Part shown: piece by piece, positions 26,107-34,087 of the stretch
Layout: each line of letters opens with the position of its first letter
Position numbering within the stretch: the first letter of the stretch is position 1
Source of the DNA: JBFGCT01 sp041581055
Lineage (GTDB): Bacteria > Actinomycetota > Acidimicrobiia > Acidimicrobiales > Ilumatobacteraceae
NCBI GenBank assembly: GCA_041581055.1
Contig: JBFGCT010000014.1
Span: 1-39,061, forward strand
Direction: 5' to 3'
DNA: 39,061 bases
The notes under the pieces: model-generated
Databases searched by the model: none
What the model was told of the DNA's origin: nothing
Seen by the model: the letters and a program-made list of their open reading frames with translations, nothing else
Position numbers and translations under genes: made by a program

Positions 26107-26358
26107 TCACGCGGGAGCGAGCCCGCTCCGGGTCATACGCTCTTCGACGAGCCGAATGAGGTCGGCGACGTCCTCCACACTGTACATGTCGACAACGTCC
26201 AAATCGACATTGAATTCACGCTGCAATGCGACCATCAGGCGAAGCAACAACACGGAAGTGGCTCCGAGGTCGTCAAACGTTCCATCCGGCGAGATCTCTT
26301 CGGGAGCAAATACTTCGGAGATCACCGACATCAGGTCAGCTGACAGGTTGTTCGACAT
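26107..26358 (-). CDS. Free-standing acyl carrier protein paired with the carbamoyltransferase
   Basis: An 83-residue carrier with Ser35 in DDLGATSVLLLRLM, acidic helices and normal length. GGGGG lies eight bases before the ATG. Its base composition is less GC-rich, like that of the carbamoyltransferase gene 28 bases downstream, so the two seem to have arrived together. A dedicated carrier next to a carbamoyltransferase suggests a hydroxyacyl or hydroxy-aminoacyl group that is carbamoylated while tethered; alternatively the carrier serves the free A protein at 20526. Confidence 0.88.
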   Translation of the reverse strand: MSNNLSADLMSVISEVFAPEEISPDGTFDDLGATSVLLLRLMVALQREFNVDLDVVDMYSVEDVADLIRLVEERMTRSGLAPA

Positions 26359-26489
26359 GCGAGGTGCCCCCAGGTCTTTTTTTCCGTGGCCTCTCCGGAG
26401 GCTGACCGTCGGCGAGCGTAGTAGGCGGGCTCGGAAGCGTCAAACTCGGTGCGCGGGACAGAGCGAGCGGGGGCGTCGTCACGGTTCAT
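26331..26489 (-). CDS. Possible 52-residue small ORF upstream of the carrier gene
   Basis: An ATG at 26489 preceded closely by GGAGAGG opens a 52-codon frame that ends 28 bases inside the carrier gene. The peptide is rich in Arg, Ala and Ser, contains EPAYYARRR in the middle and has two Cys near its end. I recognise no family. Near its 3' end a run of seven A (minus strand, about 26376-26382) forms an A-AAA-AAG sequence; a -1 slip there would enter the carrier frame. It may be a leader peptide or simply chance. Confidence 0.22.
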   Translation of the reverse strand: MNRDDAPARSVPRTEFDASEPAYYARRRSASGEATEKKTWGHLACRTTCQLT

Positions 26490-26607
26490 CGCCTCTCCGC
26501 GCGCCCCGGGGTCGCCGCCGATGGACCGCGAGCGGCCATGGGCGTGGTGGTCGGCGGGCACAGCCCGCAGAGCGTCGGCGGCGTCCTGAACCTTCGACCG
26601 TTGGTCC

Positions 26608-28401
26608 TCAGCGGCGGACCCGGTCGAACAGCGGTCGGCGTCGGGCATGGGGGAACACCTCGGAGAAGCGGGCTTCGGCGAGGTCGGTCCCGACCAGGAC
26701 CAGCTCTCCCTCGGCCGGCAGGGGAACGTGGGCGTCGGGGTTCCCCCGGATCGTTCCGGCGGTCTCGACCGCCACGACGTTGCACTGCGTGCGGCGGTAG
26801 ACGTGCGCCTCGGCCAGCGACGTCCCGGCGAGCTCGCGCGGGATGGGCGTGCGGAACACGTGGAGACCGTGGGCGACCAGCAAGGTCTCGTCTCCTCGGA
26901 AGTGGTTCCAGATCACCGCCGAGCCGGTGCCGGCGTACGACAGCACGGCGTCGGCGCCCGCGCGGTACAACGTCGACACGTTGCGGTCGAGCCGTGAACG
27001 GGACACGATGCGCACGTCGGGCCGCAACCCGCGGCAGTAGCGGGTGAGGTACACGTTGACGTTGTCGTCGTGGGTGGTGATCAGCACCGCGCCGGCGTCG
27101 CTGATCCCGGCCTCCTCGAGGACCGGCCGGTCGGCGGCGTCGCCGATCACGTACCGCACGCCCCCACGGCGCCGTTCGGCCAACTGCTCGACGATCGCGA
27201 ATTCGATGCCTTCCGCGGCGAACGCGGCCCCGACGGCCCGGCCGACGCGCCCGCCGCCGATGATCACCGCCTTCTTCGCCGTGGGCGAGTTGGTCGCGTG
27301 CGCGCTGTCGAACGCCGCGAGCTGGTCGGTGGTGCCGGCGAGCAGCAGCATCGACGAGTCGCGGAGGCGGGTGTCGGCCGTGGCGACCGCGAACTCGCCG
27401 CGATCCCACACCCCGATGATCCCGATCCCGAACCGCTCCCGCAACTTGCTCTCGGCGAGCGTGCGGTCGACGAGGTCGGTGCCGATCGCGCCGGCCTCGG
27501 CGATCTGGAGGCCGGCGAAGCTGCCGATCACATGGCTCTGCCCACCGAGTCCGAGCGTGCGGGCCGCCATCGCCGCGCCGAGGACCTCGCCGAGTTGGAC
27601 GACGTGATCGGCGCCGGCGATCTCCAGGATGTCGACCGATGCCGGCGAGTTGGCGCTGGCGACGATCTCGACGTGTGGTGCGATCTCCCGGACGGTGAAC
27701 GCGATGTTGGTGTTGGTCTGGTCGTTCTGGATCGCCACGACCATGGCCGCCTGCCCGACGCGTGCGTTGCGGTAGGTGAGTGGGTCGTCGAGCTCGCCGA
27801 CCATCACGGTGCGGCCCTCGTCGTGCAGGCGACCCGCCTGGTCGACGTCCTCGACGATGGCGACGTAGGGCACCTCGGCTTGGTCGGCCCGGTCGATCAG
27901 GGCCTCCTCGACCGACCCGAGCGAGGTGAGGATGACGTGGCCCGCGGTCGAGGCCGGCAGCGTCCGTGGTGCCCGCCGCCGTTCGCGATCGCGCATCCAC
28001 GGGATGAACACGAACTGGATGAACACGAACGGGAGCATCACGAGCAGGAACGCCGATCCCGAGAGCAGCACGATCACCGAGAAGATGCGCCCCGCGTCGG
28101 ACTCGAAGGTGATGTCGCCGAACCCGAGCGTCGTCATCGTGGTCAGCGTCCAGTAGACGCTGGTCGGCCAGGAGAAGGAGCGGCCCTCCCGATCCATCAA
28201 CTCGTGGAACACCGAGCTGAACACGCCGACCATGACCACGAAGATGACGGTCAGGAGGGCGATCGTCTTCAGCTGGCGCCGCCGCTCGGCACGGCGGGCG
28301 ACGTGCTGTGCGCGGTCGTACCGCCCGGGATCGGCGGGTGTGTCGCCGGGGCGCAGCCGTTGCGCCACCTGCGCCATCGTGGCTCCGAGCGACTTCAACA
28401 T
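26608..28401 (-). CDS. Potassium channel with two tandem RCK (TrkA-N/TrkA-C) units
   Basis: A 597-residue two-helix K+ channel subunit. TM1 is about residues 45-66, the pore helix and filter are TLTTMTTLGFGD (85-96), and TM2 about 106-134. Two cytosolic Rossmann units follow, one starting GHVILTSLGSVEEA (about 153) and one AVIIGGGRVGRAVGAAF (about 380), each with a C-terminal TrkA-C-like part. This resembles single-chain tandem-RCK channels such as GsuK, where ligand binding gates the pore. ATG at 28401 has no ribosome site; an ATG eight codons later (28377) has GGAG at good spacing and may be the true start. It is not related to the neighbouring cluster and marks its right boundary. Confidence 0.93.
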   Translation of the reverse strand: MLKSLGATMAQVAQRLRPGDTPADPGRYDRAQHVARRAERRRQLKTIALLTVIFVVMVGVFSSVFHELMDREGRSFSWPTSVYWTLTTMTTLGFGDITFESDAGRIFSVIVLLSGSAFLLVMLPFVFIQFVFIPWMRDRERRRAPRTLPASTAGHVILTSLGSVEEALIDRADQAEVPYVAIVEDVDQAGRLHDEGRTVMVGELDDPLTYRNARVGQAAMVVAIQNDQTNTNIAFTVREIAPHVEIVASANSPASVDILEIAGADHVVQLGEVLGAAMAARTLGLGGQSHVIGSFAGLQIAEAGAIGTDLVDRTLAESKLRERFGIGIIGVWDRGEFAVATADTRLRDSSMLLLAGTTDQLAAFDSAHATNSPTAKKAVIIGGGRVGRAVGAAFAAEGIEFAIVEQLAERRRGGVRYVIGDAADRPVLEEAGISDAGAVLITTHDDNVNVYLTRYCRGLRPDVRIVSRSRLDRNVSTLYRAGADAVLSYAGTGSAVIWNHFRGDETLLVAHGLHVFRTPIPRELAGTSLAEAHVYRRTQCNVVAVETAGTIRGNPDAHVPLPAEGELVLVGTDLAEARFSEVFPHARRRPLFDRVRR

Positions 28402-28521
28402 GGCGGAACGAAAACCGGTCTCACCGTACGGATGTTGTCACAGCCGCCTTCGTGCGGCCTTCCTCGCCAAGCGGGAATCGGCTCAGGGTGAGGATCTCGG
28501 CCGCGCCGGCGCCGAACCGGC

Positions 28522-28695
28522 TCAGATTCGGCGCCGACGGCGGCGGCGCCCGGGCGAGGTCACCGCCGCGGCCACGACCGCTGTCTTCGCGACCGGTGCG
28601 GGTCCGGGTCTCACCGCGGCGGCCACGACCGCTGTCTTCGCGACAGGGGCGCGGACGACGCCGACCCGTCCAACACGTGCTCGTCTCACTGGCAT
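28522..28695 (-). CDS. Small basic protein with an internal duplication, DUF6325 partner
   Basis: A 57-residue protein starting one base after the stop of the DUF6325-like gene, with AGGAGA five bases before the ATG. It contains two copies of APVAKTAVVAAAV spaced 17 residues apart and ends in a run of seven arginines before a final Ile. The duplication is also clear in DNA (near-identical stretches 51 bases apart at about 28570 and 28621). Short Ala/Val-rich proteins with an ARTAVVAG-like core often follow DUF6325 genes in actinobacteria, as far as I recall. The hydrophobic core followed by an Arg tail could be membrane-associated. Function unknown. Confidence 0.7.
   Translation of the reverse strand: MPVRRARVGRVGVVRAPVAKTAVVAAAVRPGPAPVAKTAVVAAAVTSPGRRRRRRRI
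28570..28650. repeat. Direct repeat, two copies 51 bases apart
   Basis: A stretch of about 26 bases (beginning GGCCACGACCGCTGTCTTCG) at 28570 recurs at 28621 with a single change near its end. It lies within the 57-residue ORF and accounts for the 17-residue duplication in that protein. Confidence 0.9.
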
Positions 28696-28696
28696 C

Positions 28697-29194
28697 TCAG
28701 TCTCCTGTCGTTTCGTCGTCGTCTTCGTCGTCGAGGTCGTCGTCGGCCTCGATCGCGGCGATGATCGCCTGGATCGGAATGCGGCCGTCGGCGATCAGCT
28801 GTCCTCCGGCGCGGCGCACCGCCGAGGCGAACGGCGCTGCCCAGAGGTTTTCGTAGATGAGCACGCCGGCCGTGCTCCCCGGGTCCATCGCCGCGGCGAG
28901 ATGGGCGACGTCCTCCTCGGCGAGCAGTTCGGCGAGCTGCGCTTCGAGCACTTCCAGCTCGCCGAGGTCTTCGAGGTCGGAGAGCTCGGTGGCGTCGAGG
29001 TTCCCGTCGGCGTCCTTCGTGATGATCAGGACGTCGATCACCCGGATGGTTCCGGCATCGACGAGCGCCAGCAGTTCCTTGGCGATCTCGCCGGTGAAGT
29101 TGCTCGCGTCGGCCGGGAACTCGACGATCACGAAGTCGACTGGGCCGAGTTGGTCGAGGGCGGTGTTCGCTTCCGCTGCTGCTACGTCTGTCAT
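28697..29194 (-). CDS. DUF6325-like protein of unknown function
   Basis: A 165-residue acidic protein. It opens with a conserved-looking strand GPVDFVIVEFP, has VIDVLIITKDADGN in the middle, an acidic helical segment, then GSTAGVLIYENLWAAPFA and GGQLIADGRIP, and ends in a highly acidic tail (DDDLDDEDDDETT). This pattern fits the family I know as DUF6325, predicted to be cytosolic and often stress-associated, with no established activity. ATG at 29194 has GGAG five bases upstream; the frame is open for 59 more codons but without a better start. Gene order with the 57-residue protein suggests a two-gene unit. Confidence 0.75.
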   Translation of the reverse strand: MTDVAAAEANTALDQLGPVDFVIVEFPADASNFTGEIAKELLALVDAGTIRVIDVLIITKDADGNLDATELSDLEDLGELEVLEAQLAELLAEEDVAHLAAAMDPGSTAGVLIYENLWAAPFASAVRRAGGQLIADGRIPIQAIIAAIEADDDLDDEDDDETTGD

Positions 29195-29349
29195 GGGTGC
29201 TCCGTTCTGGTTGTGTGTTTCGGTGGTGTCGTGATGCGCGGTCTCGAAAACCATCCTCGTCACCCGGGGCCCGTCGGGCATCACCTCGCCCAGCCGGTCA
29301 CCCGGGTGATACCGGGGGGTGTGCCGATCGAACGTGTGAGACTGCCGCC
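29195..29349. promoter_or_regulatory. Divergent promoter region between DUF6325-like and FtsX-like genes
   Basis: A 155-base gap between genes transcribed away from each other. Directly before the GTG of the FtsX gene is GAGACTGCCGCC, which could place a -10-like element six bases before the start codon (leaderless); the 13-base string AGACTGCCGCCGT also precedes the methyltransferase start at 37666. No clear -35 box was found. Confidence 0.35.
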
Positions 29350-32007
29350 GTGGGGAGGCGTCTTGGGGCATGGTGGCGGTGGATCGTCCGCCCGTGGCGT
29401 TCGGCCGGATTGATCACGGCGTTGATCGCGTCGTTCGCCCTCCCGGCGTTCATGGCTGCGAGCGCCGACGTGTTTCTCGTCTCGGCGTCGGACTCGATCA
29501 CCCGCCAGGTGCTCGACGACCATCCGACCGGGCTCGACGTCACGCTCGTCGCCGAGGGCCGGCTCACACCGAGCGGCGTCGCCGACCTCGACGTCGCAGT
29601 GGGCAATCGGTTCGACCAGGTCGGCCGGCTCGCTGCACCTCGGCGCATCGTCTACGCCGACCTCGGGCTCGAGCGCCCCGCCGACGGCGAGTCGCCGGCG
29701 GCGGCGATCATCGGATCGGGCGCGCGGGTGATTGCCAGCGACGGCGCGATCGCGGCGCTCGACGTCATCGAGGGCGACCGCGTGGTCGAGGGCGTGTGGA
29801 TCTCGGAGCGGATATCCGACCGGCTGGACCTCCCCGCCGGCACACTCGTCTCGGTCAACAACAGCGCCCCGCTCCCGATCGCCGGGGTGTTCGCCAACCT
29901 GTGGGAGGGCGAGCGCGACCCGTACTGGGACGGCCTCCCGCCGGCGTTCGTCCCGCGTTTCTCCAGCGTGCTCTCCGGGCCGCTGTTCGAGACGATGTTC
30001 CTGCCCGAGTCGGTGTTCCTCGGCCTCGGCGCCGATGGACTCGTGCGGTGGGACGCGGAGGTCGCCGACCGGCCCGAGACCTACGCCGAGCTGTCAACCC
30101 AGGCGGCGCGGACGCGGGGGATCGAGCGCTCGTACACCGAGTCGACGGAGATGGTCGGCGCCCTCGCCGGATTCGCCGGGCCCGGCGCGCCCGCGCCGGC
30201 GTTGGCGACCGACGTGTTCGACCTGCGAGACGAGATCGACGGGATCGTCGCCGAGCTCGACCAGCCGATCGCGACGGCGGCGATCGGCGGGATCGTCCTC
30301 GGGTTGCTCGTGACGGCGGCCGGCGCGGCGTTCGCTGTGCGCAAGCGGGAGACCGAGGTCCGGCTGCTCCGCGCCGACGGCGACGCGGCATGGCGGTTCG
30401 CCGCTCGGGCCCTCCTCCAGTTCGCGACGCCGGCGGCGCTGGGCGCCGCGATCGGGGTCGGCGCGGCGTGGTTCATGATCGAGGCGCCTGGCGACGGCGT
30501 GCAACCGGGTGCGGGGGTCATCGACGTCGGTTCGATCGTGTTGGTCGCGGCGGTCGGGCTGGGGGTCGCGGCGGCGATCACCGGCGTCGCCTCGAGCCGG
30601 GTGTTGCACACCCGGCGGTCGGCGGTCGCCTCGCTGCGGCCGGCGTGGTTCCTCCCGATCGTCGGGGTCGCCGCTGCGGCGTGGATCCAGGTCGGCGCCG
30701 AGGGCGATGCCGCCGAAGTCGACACGCTCGTGATCGCCTTCCCGCTCGTCGGGCTGATCGCCGGCGTCGGGTTGGTCGTGCTCGCCGTGCGGTGGCTGAT
30801 GCGCCGCGCGCACCGCAGCGGTGGTTCACTCCCGCCGGCGATGTTCCTCGCGTGGCGGCGGATCACCTCGGCTGATTCGAGCGCCGTTCTGCTGTCCGCG
30901 GCGCTGGGGGTCGCGCTCGGGTTGATCATGTTCTCGTCGAGCCTGGTCGCCGGGCTCGACTCGGCGTCCATCGCGAAGGCGACGACCGCCGTCGGCGGCG
31001 TGACCCAGGCGCGCGTCGACGGACGATTCGTCGCCGAGTTGCCGGAGGAGACGACGCTGGTGCTGGTGCTCTCGACCCGCTCGACGATCGGCCGCGACCC
31101 GGTCACCGTCCTCGCGATCGACCCCGCGACATACGTCGCCGGCGTGTCGTGGCACCCGACGTTCGGGTCGTCCGCCGCCGAGGTCGTCGCCGCACTCGAA
31201 CAGCCGGTCGGCGCCGACGTCGCCGCCGTGGTCGCAGGGCGGTTCGCGGTCCCGCGTGAAGCGGGATTCGGCACGTCGAACGTGACGTCGTACGCGGTCG
31301 TCGACACCGTCGACGCCGCCCCGCTCACATCGGAGGTCGCGCCGACCCTGCTGGTCAGCGCGGATCAGGTCGCCGCCGCGGCCCGTCGCGACCACGACGC
31401 CCAGCGGCCTCCCGGCGTCGATCAGGACGAGTGGGCGGACGACTTCCGCTCGCCGCTCGCGCGCGCCCGGCCGGTGTTGATCTCGCAGCTCGACGACGCG
31501 GCGTTGTCCACGTTCCTCGACGACAACGGGATCCAGGCGCAGGAACTGGTGACGCTCAGCGACCGCCGGGAGCTGGTCGGGAACCGAGCCGCGCGATGGA
31601 CCTTCGAGTACGTCAGCGTGCTCGCCGTGATCGCCGGGCTGGCGGCGCTCGGCACGCTGTTCTTCTACCTCTCCGAGCAGCGCGCCAACCGCCAGTTGTC
31701 GACCGTGATGGCCGAGCGGATGGGACTGCGGCGACGCACCGCCGCCGCGGCGGCGGTCGGCGAGGTGCTGGGGCTGGTCGTGGTCGCGTTCGTCGCCGGC
31801 ACGTCGGTCGGCCTCGTCGTCGCGACCCGGGTGTTCGACCGCTTCGAACCCGACCCACGACTCGCGCCCGACGTCGGGCTCGACGCGCCGTGGGCGCTCG
31901 TCGGCGCGATCGCCGCGGCGGCGACGATCGTCGTCGTGCTCGCGGCGCTCGCCAACCACAGGGTCGGCGGCCGCCGGACGTATGCGGAGGTGTTGCGTGG
32001 GAGCTGA
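29350..32007 (+). CDS. FtsX/MacB-type ABC transporter permease
   Basis: An 885-residue membrane protein with the FtsX-like permease layout: an N-terminal membrane helix (about residues 18-36) followed by a large extracytoplasmic domain up to about 310, a cluster of helices around 330-520, a second set near 540-575, another external domain to about 740, and a C-terminal helix set ending near residue 870. Two ATPase genes follow, overlapping by 11 and 4 bases, so the three form one transporter, probably moving lipids, lipoproteins or a drug-like substrate, or acting mechanically at the membrane. The GTG at 29350 is chosen because it directly precedes the first membrane helix; an upstream in-frame start at 29197 would add a Cys/Arg-rich stretch unlike a real N-terminus. 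Confidence 0.88.
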   Translation: MGRRLGAWWRWIVRPWRSAGLITALIASFALPAFMAASADVFLVSASDSITRQVLDDHPTGLDVTLVAEGRLTPSGVADLDVAVGNRFDQVGRLAAPRRIVYADLGLERPADGESPAAAIIGSGARVIASDGAIAALDVIEGDRVVEGVWISERISDRLDLPAGTLVSVNNSAPLPIAGVFANLWEGERDPYWDGLPPAFVPRFSSVLSGPLFETMFLPESVFLGLGADGLVRWDAEVADRPETYAELSTQAARTRGIERSYTESTEMVGALAGFAGPGAPAPALATDVFDLRDEIDGIVAELDQPIATAAIGGIVLGLLVTAAGAAFAVRKRETEVRLLRADGDAAWRFAARALLQFATPAALGAAIGVGAAWFMIEAPGDGVQPGAGVIDVGSIVLVAAVGLGVAAAITGVASSRVLHTRRSAVASLRPAWFLPIVGVAAAAWIQVGAEGDAAEVDTLVIAFPLVGLIAGVGLVVLAVRWLMRRAHRSGGSLPPAMFLAWRRITSADSSAVLLSAALGVALGLIMFSSSLVAGLDSASIAKATTAVGGVTQARVDGRFVAELPEETTLVLVLSTRSTIGRDPVTVLAIDPATYVAGVSWHPTFGSSAAEVVAALEQPVGADVAAVVAGRFAVPREAGFGTSNVTSYAVVDTVDAAPLTSEVAPTLLVSADQVAAAARRDHDAQRPPGVDQDEWADDFRSPLARARPVLISQLDDAALSTFLDDNGIQAQELVTLSDRRELVGNRAARWTFEYVSVLAVIAGLAALGTLFFYLSEQRANRQLSTVMAERMGLRRRTAAAAAVGEVLGLVVVAFVAGTSVGLVVATRVFDRFEPDPRLAPDVGLDAPWALVGAIAAAATIVVVLAALANHRVGGRRTYAEVLRGS

Positions 32008-32821
32008 CATCCGCCCGCCGGTGATCGAGTGCGTCAGCCTGCTGCGCGTGTTCGAGTCGGCGACCGGCCGCGTGCAGGCGGTGCGCGGGGTCGACCTGAC
32101 GATCGAGGCCGGCCGGTCGGTGGCCGTCGTCGGGCCGTCAGGGAGCGGGAAGTCCTCGCTGCTGCGGATGATCGGCGGGCTCGACGAGCCGACGGCTGGC
32201 GCTGTCTCGATCGACGGGGTCGACCTGGTCCGACTCTCCAGCGGCGCCCGGCGCAAGATGCGCGCCCGGCTGCTCGCCCACGTGCATCAGCGGCCGATGG
32301 ACAACCTGCTCGGCCACCTGACAGCACTCGACCAGGTCGTGCGGGTTGCCGAGCGGCGCGGGGTCGGGCTCGACGAGTCACTGGCGATGCTCGACGCGCT
32401 CGGCCTCGCCGACCGTGCCGATCATCTGCCCGACCAGTTGTCCGGGGGCGAGCAGCAACGCCTGGCGTTCGCCCGTGGAGCGGTGGGCGCACCGGCGGTG
32501 ATCATCGCCGACGAGCCGACCGCCGAGCTCGACACCGTGAGCACCGACCGCGTGCTCGACGCGATCGTGCGGTTGTCGGGCGAGGGGATCACGGTACTCG
32601 TGGCGACGCACGACCAGCGGGTGCTCGAACGGGTCGACGAAGTGGTGACGTTGCGCGACGGCTCGATCGCGTCGGTCACGCACTCCGGCACCGAATTGGC
32701 GGTCATCGACCACGCCGGGCGGATCCAGCTCCCGCCCGAGGTCCGTGAGCACTTCCCCGACCGGCGGGCCCGGATCTCCTGGGACGCCGACCGGCGCACG
32801 TTCACCGTGGAGGAGCCGTGA
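31997..32821 (+). CDS. ABC transporter ATPase with C-terminal AbrB-like hairpin
   Basis: A 274-residue ATPase of the LolD/MacB type. Walker A VVGPSGSGKSS, signature LSGGEQQRLAFARG, Walker B VIIADEPTAELD and the H-loop ATHD are intact. After the ATPase domain (ends about residue 225) comes an extra segment, VIDHAGRIQLPPEVREHF followed by RRARISWDADRRTFTV, which looks like the swapped beta-hairpin of AbrB/MazE DNA-binding proteins. Start GTG at 31997 has GGAGG at good spacing inside the end of the permease gene. It drives the permease encoded upstream together with the ATPase at 32818. Confidence 0.92.
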   Translation: MGADIRPPVIECVSLLRVFESATGRVQAVRGVDLTIEAGRSVAVVGPSGSGKSSLLRMIGGLDEPTAGAVSIDGVDLVRLSSGARRKMRARLLAHVHQRPMDNLLGHLTALDQVVRVAERRGVGLDESLAMLDALGLADRADHLPDQLSGGEQQRLAFARGAVGAPAVIIADEPTAELDTVSTDRVLDAIVRLSGEGITVLVATHDQRVLERVDEVVTLRDGSIASVTHSGTELAVIDHAGRIQLPPEVREHFPDRRARISWDADRRTFTVEEP

Positions 32822-33450
32822 CCGTCGTCGTCCGGCTCGTCGACGTGACCAAGCGCTATCACCGTGGGCGCGAGATCGTGACGGCGGTCGACCAGGTGTC
32901 GCTGGAGTTGTCGCTGGGATCGCTGGTCGCGCTGGTCGGGCCGTCCGGATCAGGCAAGACGACCCTGCTCAACCTGATCGTCGGTGGCGACGTTCCGGAC
33001 GAGGGCCTGATCGACGGCCCTCCGGCGCAGGCGGACTGGTCGCGGCTGGCGATCGTGCCCCAGGCGATCGGTCTGTTGCCGGAGTTGACGATGGGGGAGA
33101 ACGTCGGGCTGCCGTTGCGGCTCGGCGCAGCGGTTGCGACCGGTGCCCGGGCGGCGATGGAGTCGCTCGGGATCGGCGCGCTCGCCGACCGTCCGCCGGA
33201 GGAGACCTCGCTCGGCGAACAGCAGCGGGCGGCGGTCGCCCGGGCGCTGGTGACGGGGCCGGCGCTGCTCGTCGCCGACGAGCCGACCAGCCACCAGGAC
33301 GAGGCGAACACCGACCGGGTGATCGACGAGCTCGCCGCCGCAGCCGCCGCCGGGTCGTGCGTGTTCGTCGCAACGCACGACCGCCGAATGCTCGGCCGCT
33401 GCGACCGGGTGCTGCGGATGACCGACGGCGCGGTCACCGGCGGCGAGTAA
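32818..33450 (+). CDS. ABC transporter ATPase, second subunit
   Basis: A 210-residue ATPase with Walker A LVGPSGSGKTT, Walker B LLVADEPTSHQD, H-loop ATHD, and a signature that reads SLGEQQR rather than LSGGQ. The 4-base overlap (GTGA) with the upstream ATPase gene points to a heteromeric ATPase pair for the FtsX-type permease. It is short even for this group because the segment after Walker A is trimmed. A convergent gene ends 52 bases downstream. Confidence 0.92.
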   Translation: MTVVVRLVDVTKRYHRGREIVTAVDQVSLELSLGSLVALVGPSGSGKTTLLNLIVGGDVPDEGLIDGPPAQADWSRLAIVPQAIGLLPELTMGENVGLPLRLGAAVATGARAAMESLGIGALADRPPEETSLGEQQRAAVARALVTGPALLVADEPTSHQDEANTDRVIDELAAAAAAGSCVFVATHDRRMLGRCDRVLRMTDGAVTGGE

Positions 33451-33501
33451 GGGGCCGCGCGGGGCTCGAAGCCGCACCGCGCCTACGACGCGCGCGTCGA
33501 G

Positions 33502-34086
33502 TCATGTCCTTGGCGGAAGCCGTAGATGGGCGAGGCGTCGCGGATGCGGCTGATCGATCGTGACGGTGTCGAACTCATCGAGCGTCGCCAAGCCGGCGTC
33601 CTCCAGCCGATCGACCAGATCGCGAAACTCGAGCCCGGAGATCTCAGCTTGGATGTTGCCGGGAAGCCCGGCGTACCAGTCGGTGATGGGCTTGCGGCCC
33701 CATGGATCCTGGAGCAGCTCGACGAGCACGACTCGATCGCTCGGTCGAATCTCGACTCGTTCCAGGTTGAAGATGACGGGTACCACCAAGCTCACCACGG
33801 CCGCGGGGATCGAGGCGGCGCCGAGCGCGGCGAGCGCGGCGGTGATCGCCACGCCGTTGACGATCGCCGCGAGGGCCCCTCGACTGCCATCCAGACGCCA
33901 CTCCCCGACCCGGATCTCGAAGTCCGTCGGCGCGGCGTGCTCAGCAGCGATGACGGCAACGCAGACGTCGAGCTCTTCGAGACTCAATCCCAAGTCGCCG
34001 AGCATCTTGACCAGCCACGACCGATCGAGCGTCGACGTTTCACCGTCGCCGGCCGGGAGAGCATCGATCGCACACGGATCATTCAT
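33502..34086 (-). CDS. Hypothetical protein with a central membrane segment
   Basis: A 194-residue protein I do not recognise. The N-terminal 65 residues are acidic and helical; residues about 76-105 form an Ala/Val/Ile-rich stretch (AAIVNGVAITAALAALGAAS, then PAAVVSLVVPVIF) long enough for one or two membrane helices; the C-terminal 80 residues are polar. The gene begins one base after the stop of the HExxH protein gene, so the two are translated together and may act as an enzyme and membrane partner. Confidence 0.65.
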   Translation of the reverse strand: MNDPCAIDALPAGDGETSTLDRSWLVKMLGDLGLSLEELDVCVAVIAAEHAAPTDFEIRVGEWRLDGSRGALAAIVNGVAITAALAALGAASIPAAVVSLVVPVIFNLERVEIRPSDRVVLVELLQDPWGRKPITDWYAGLPGNIQAEISGLEFRDLVDRLEDAGLATLDEFDTVTIDQPHPRRLAHLRLPPRT

Positions 34087-34087
34087 G

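Noticed and set aside
27070..28491. 473-codon plus-strand frame opposite the K+ channel
   Set aside because: Antisense to clear channel filter and RCK motifs; Asp/Gly/Val/Arg-rich with no fold.
30826..32256. 476-codon minus-strand frame opposite FtsX and ATPase genes
   Set aside because: Antisense to membrane helices and Walker motifs; Arg/Asp-rich shadow.
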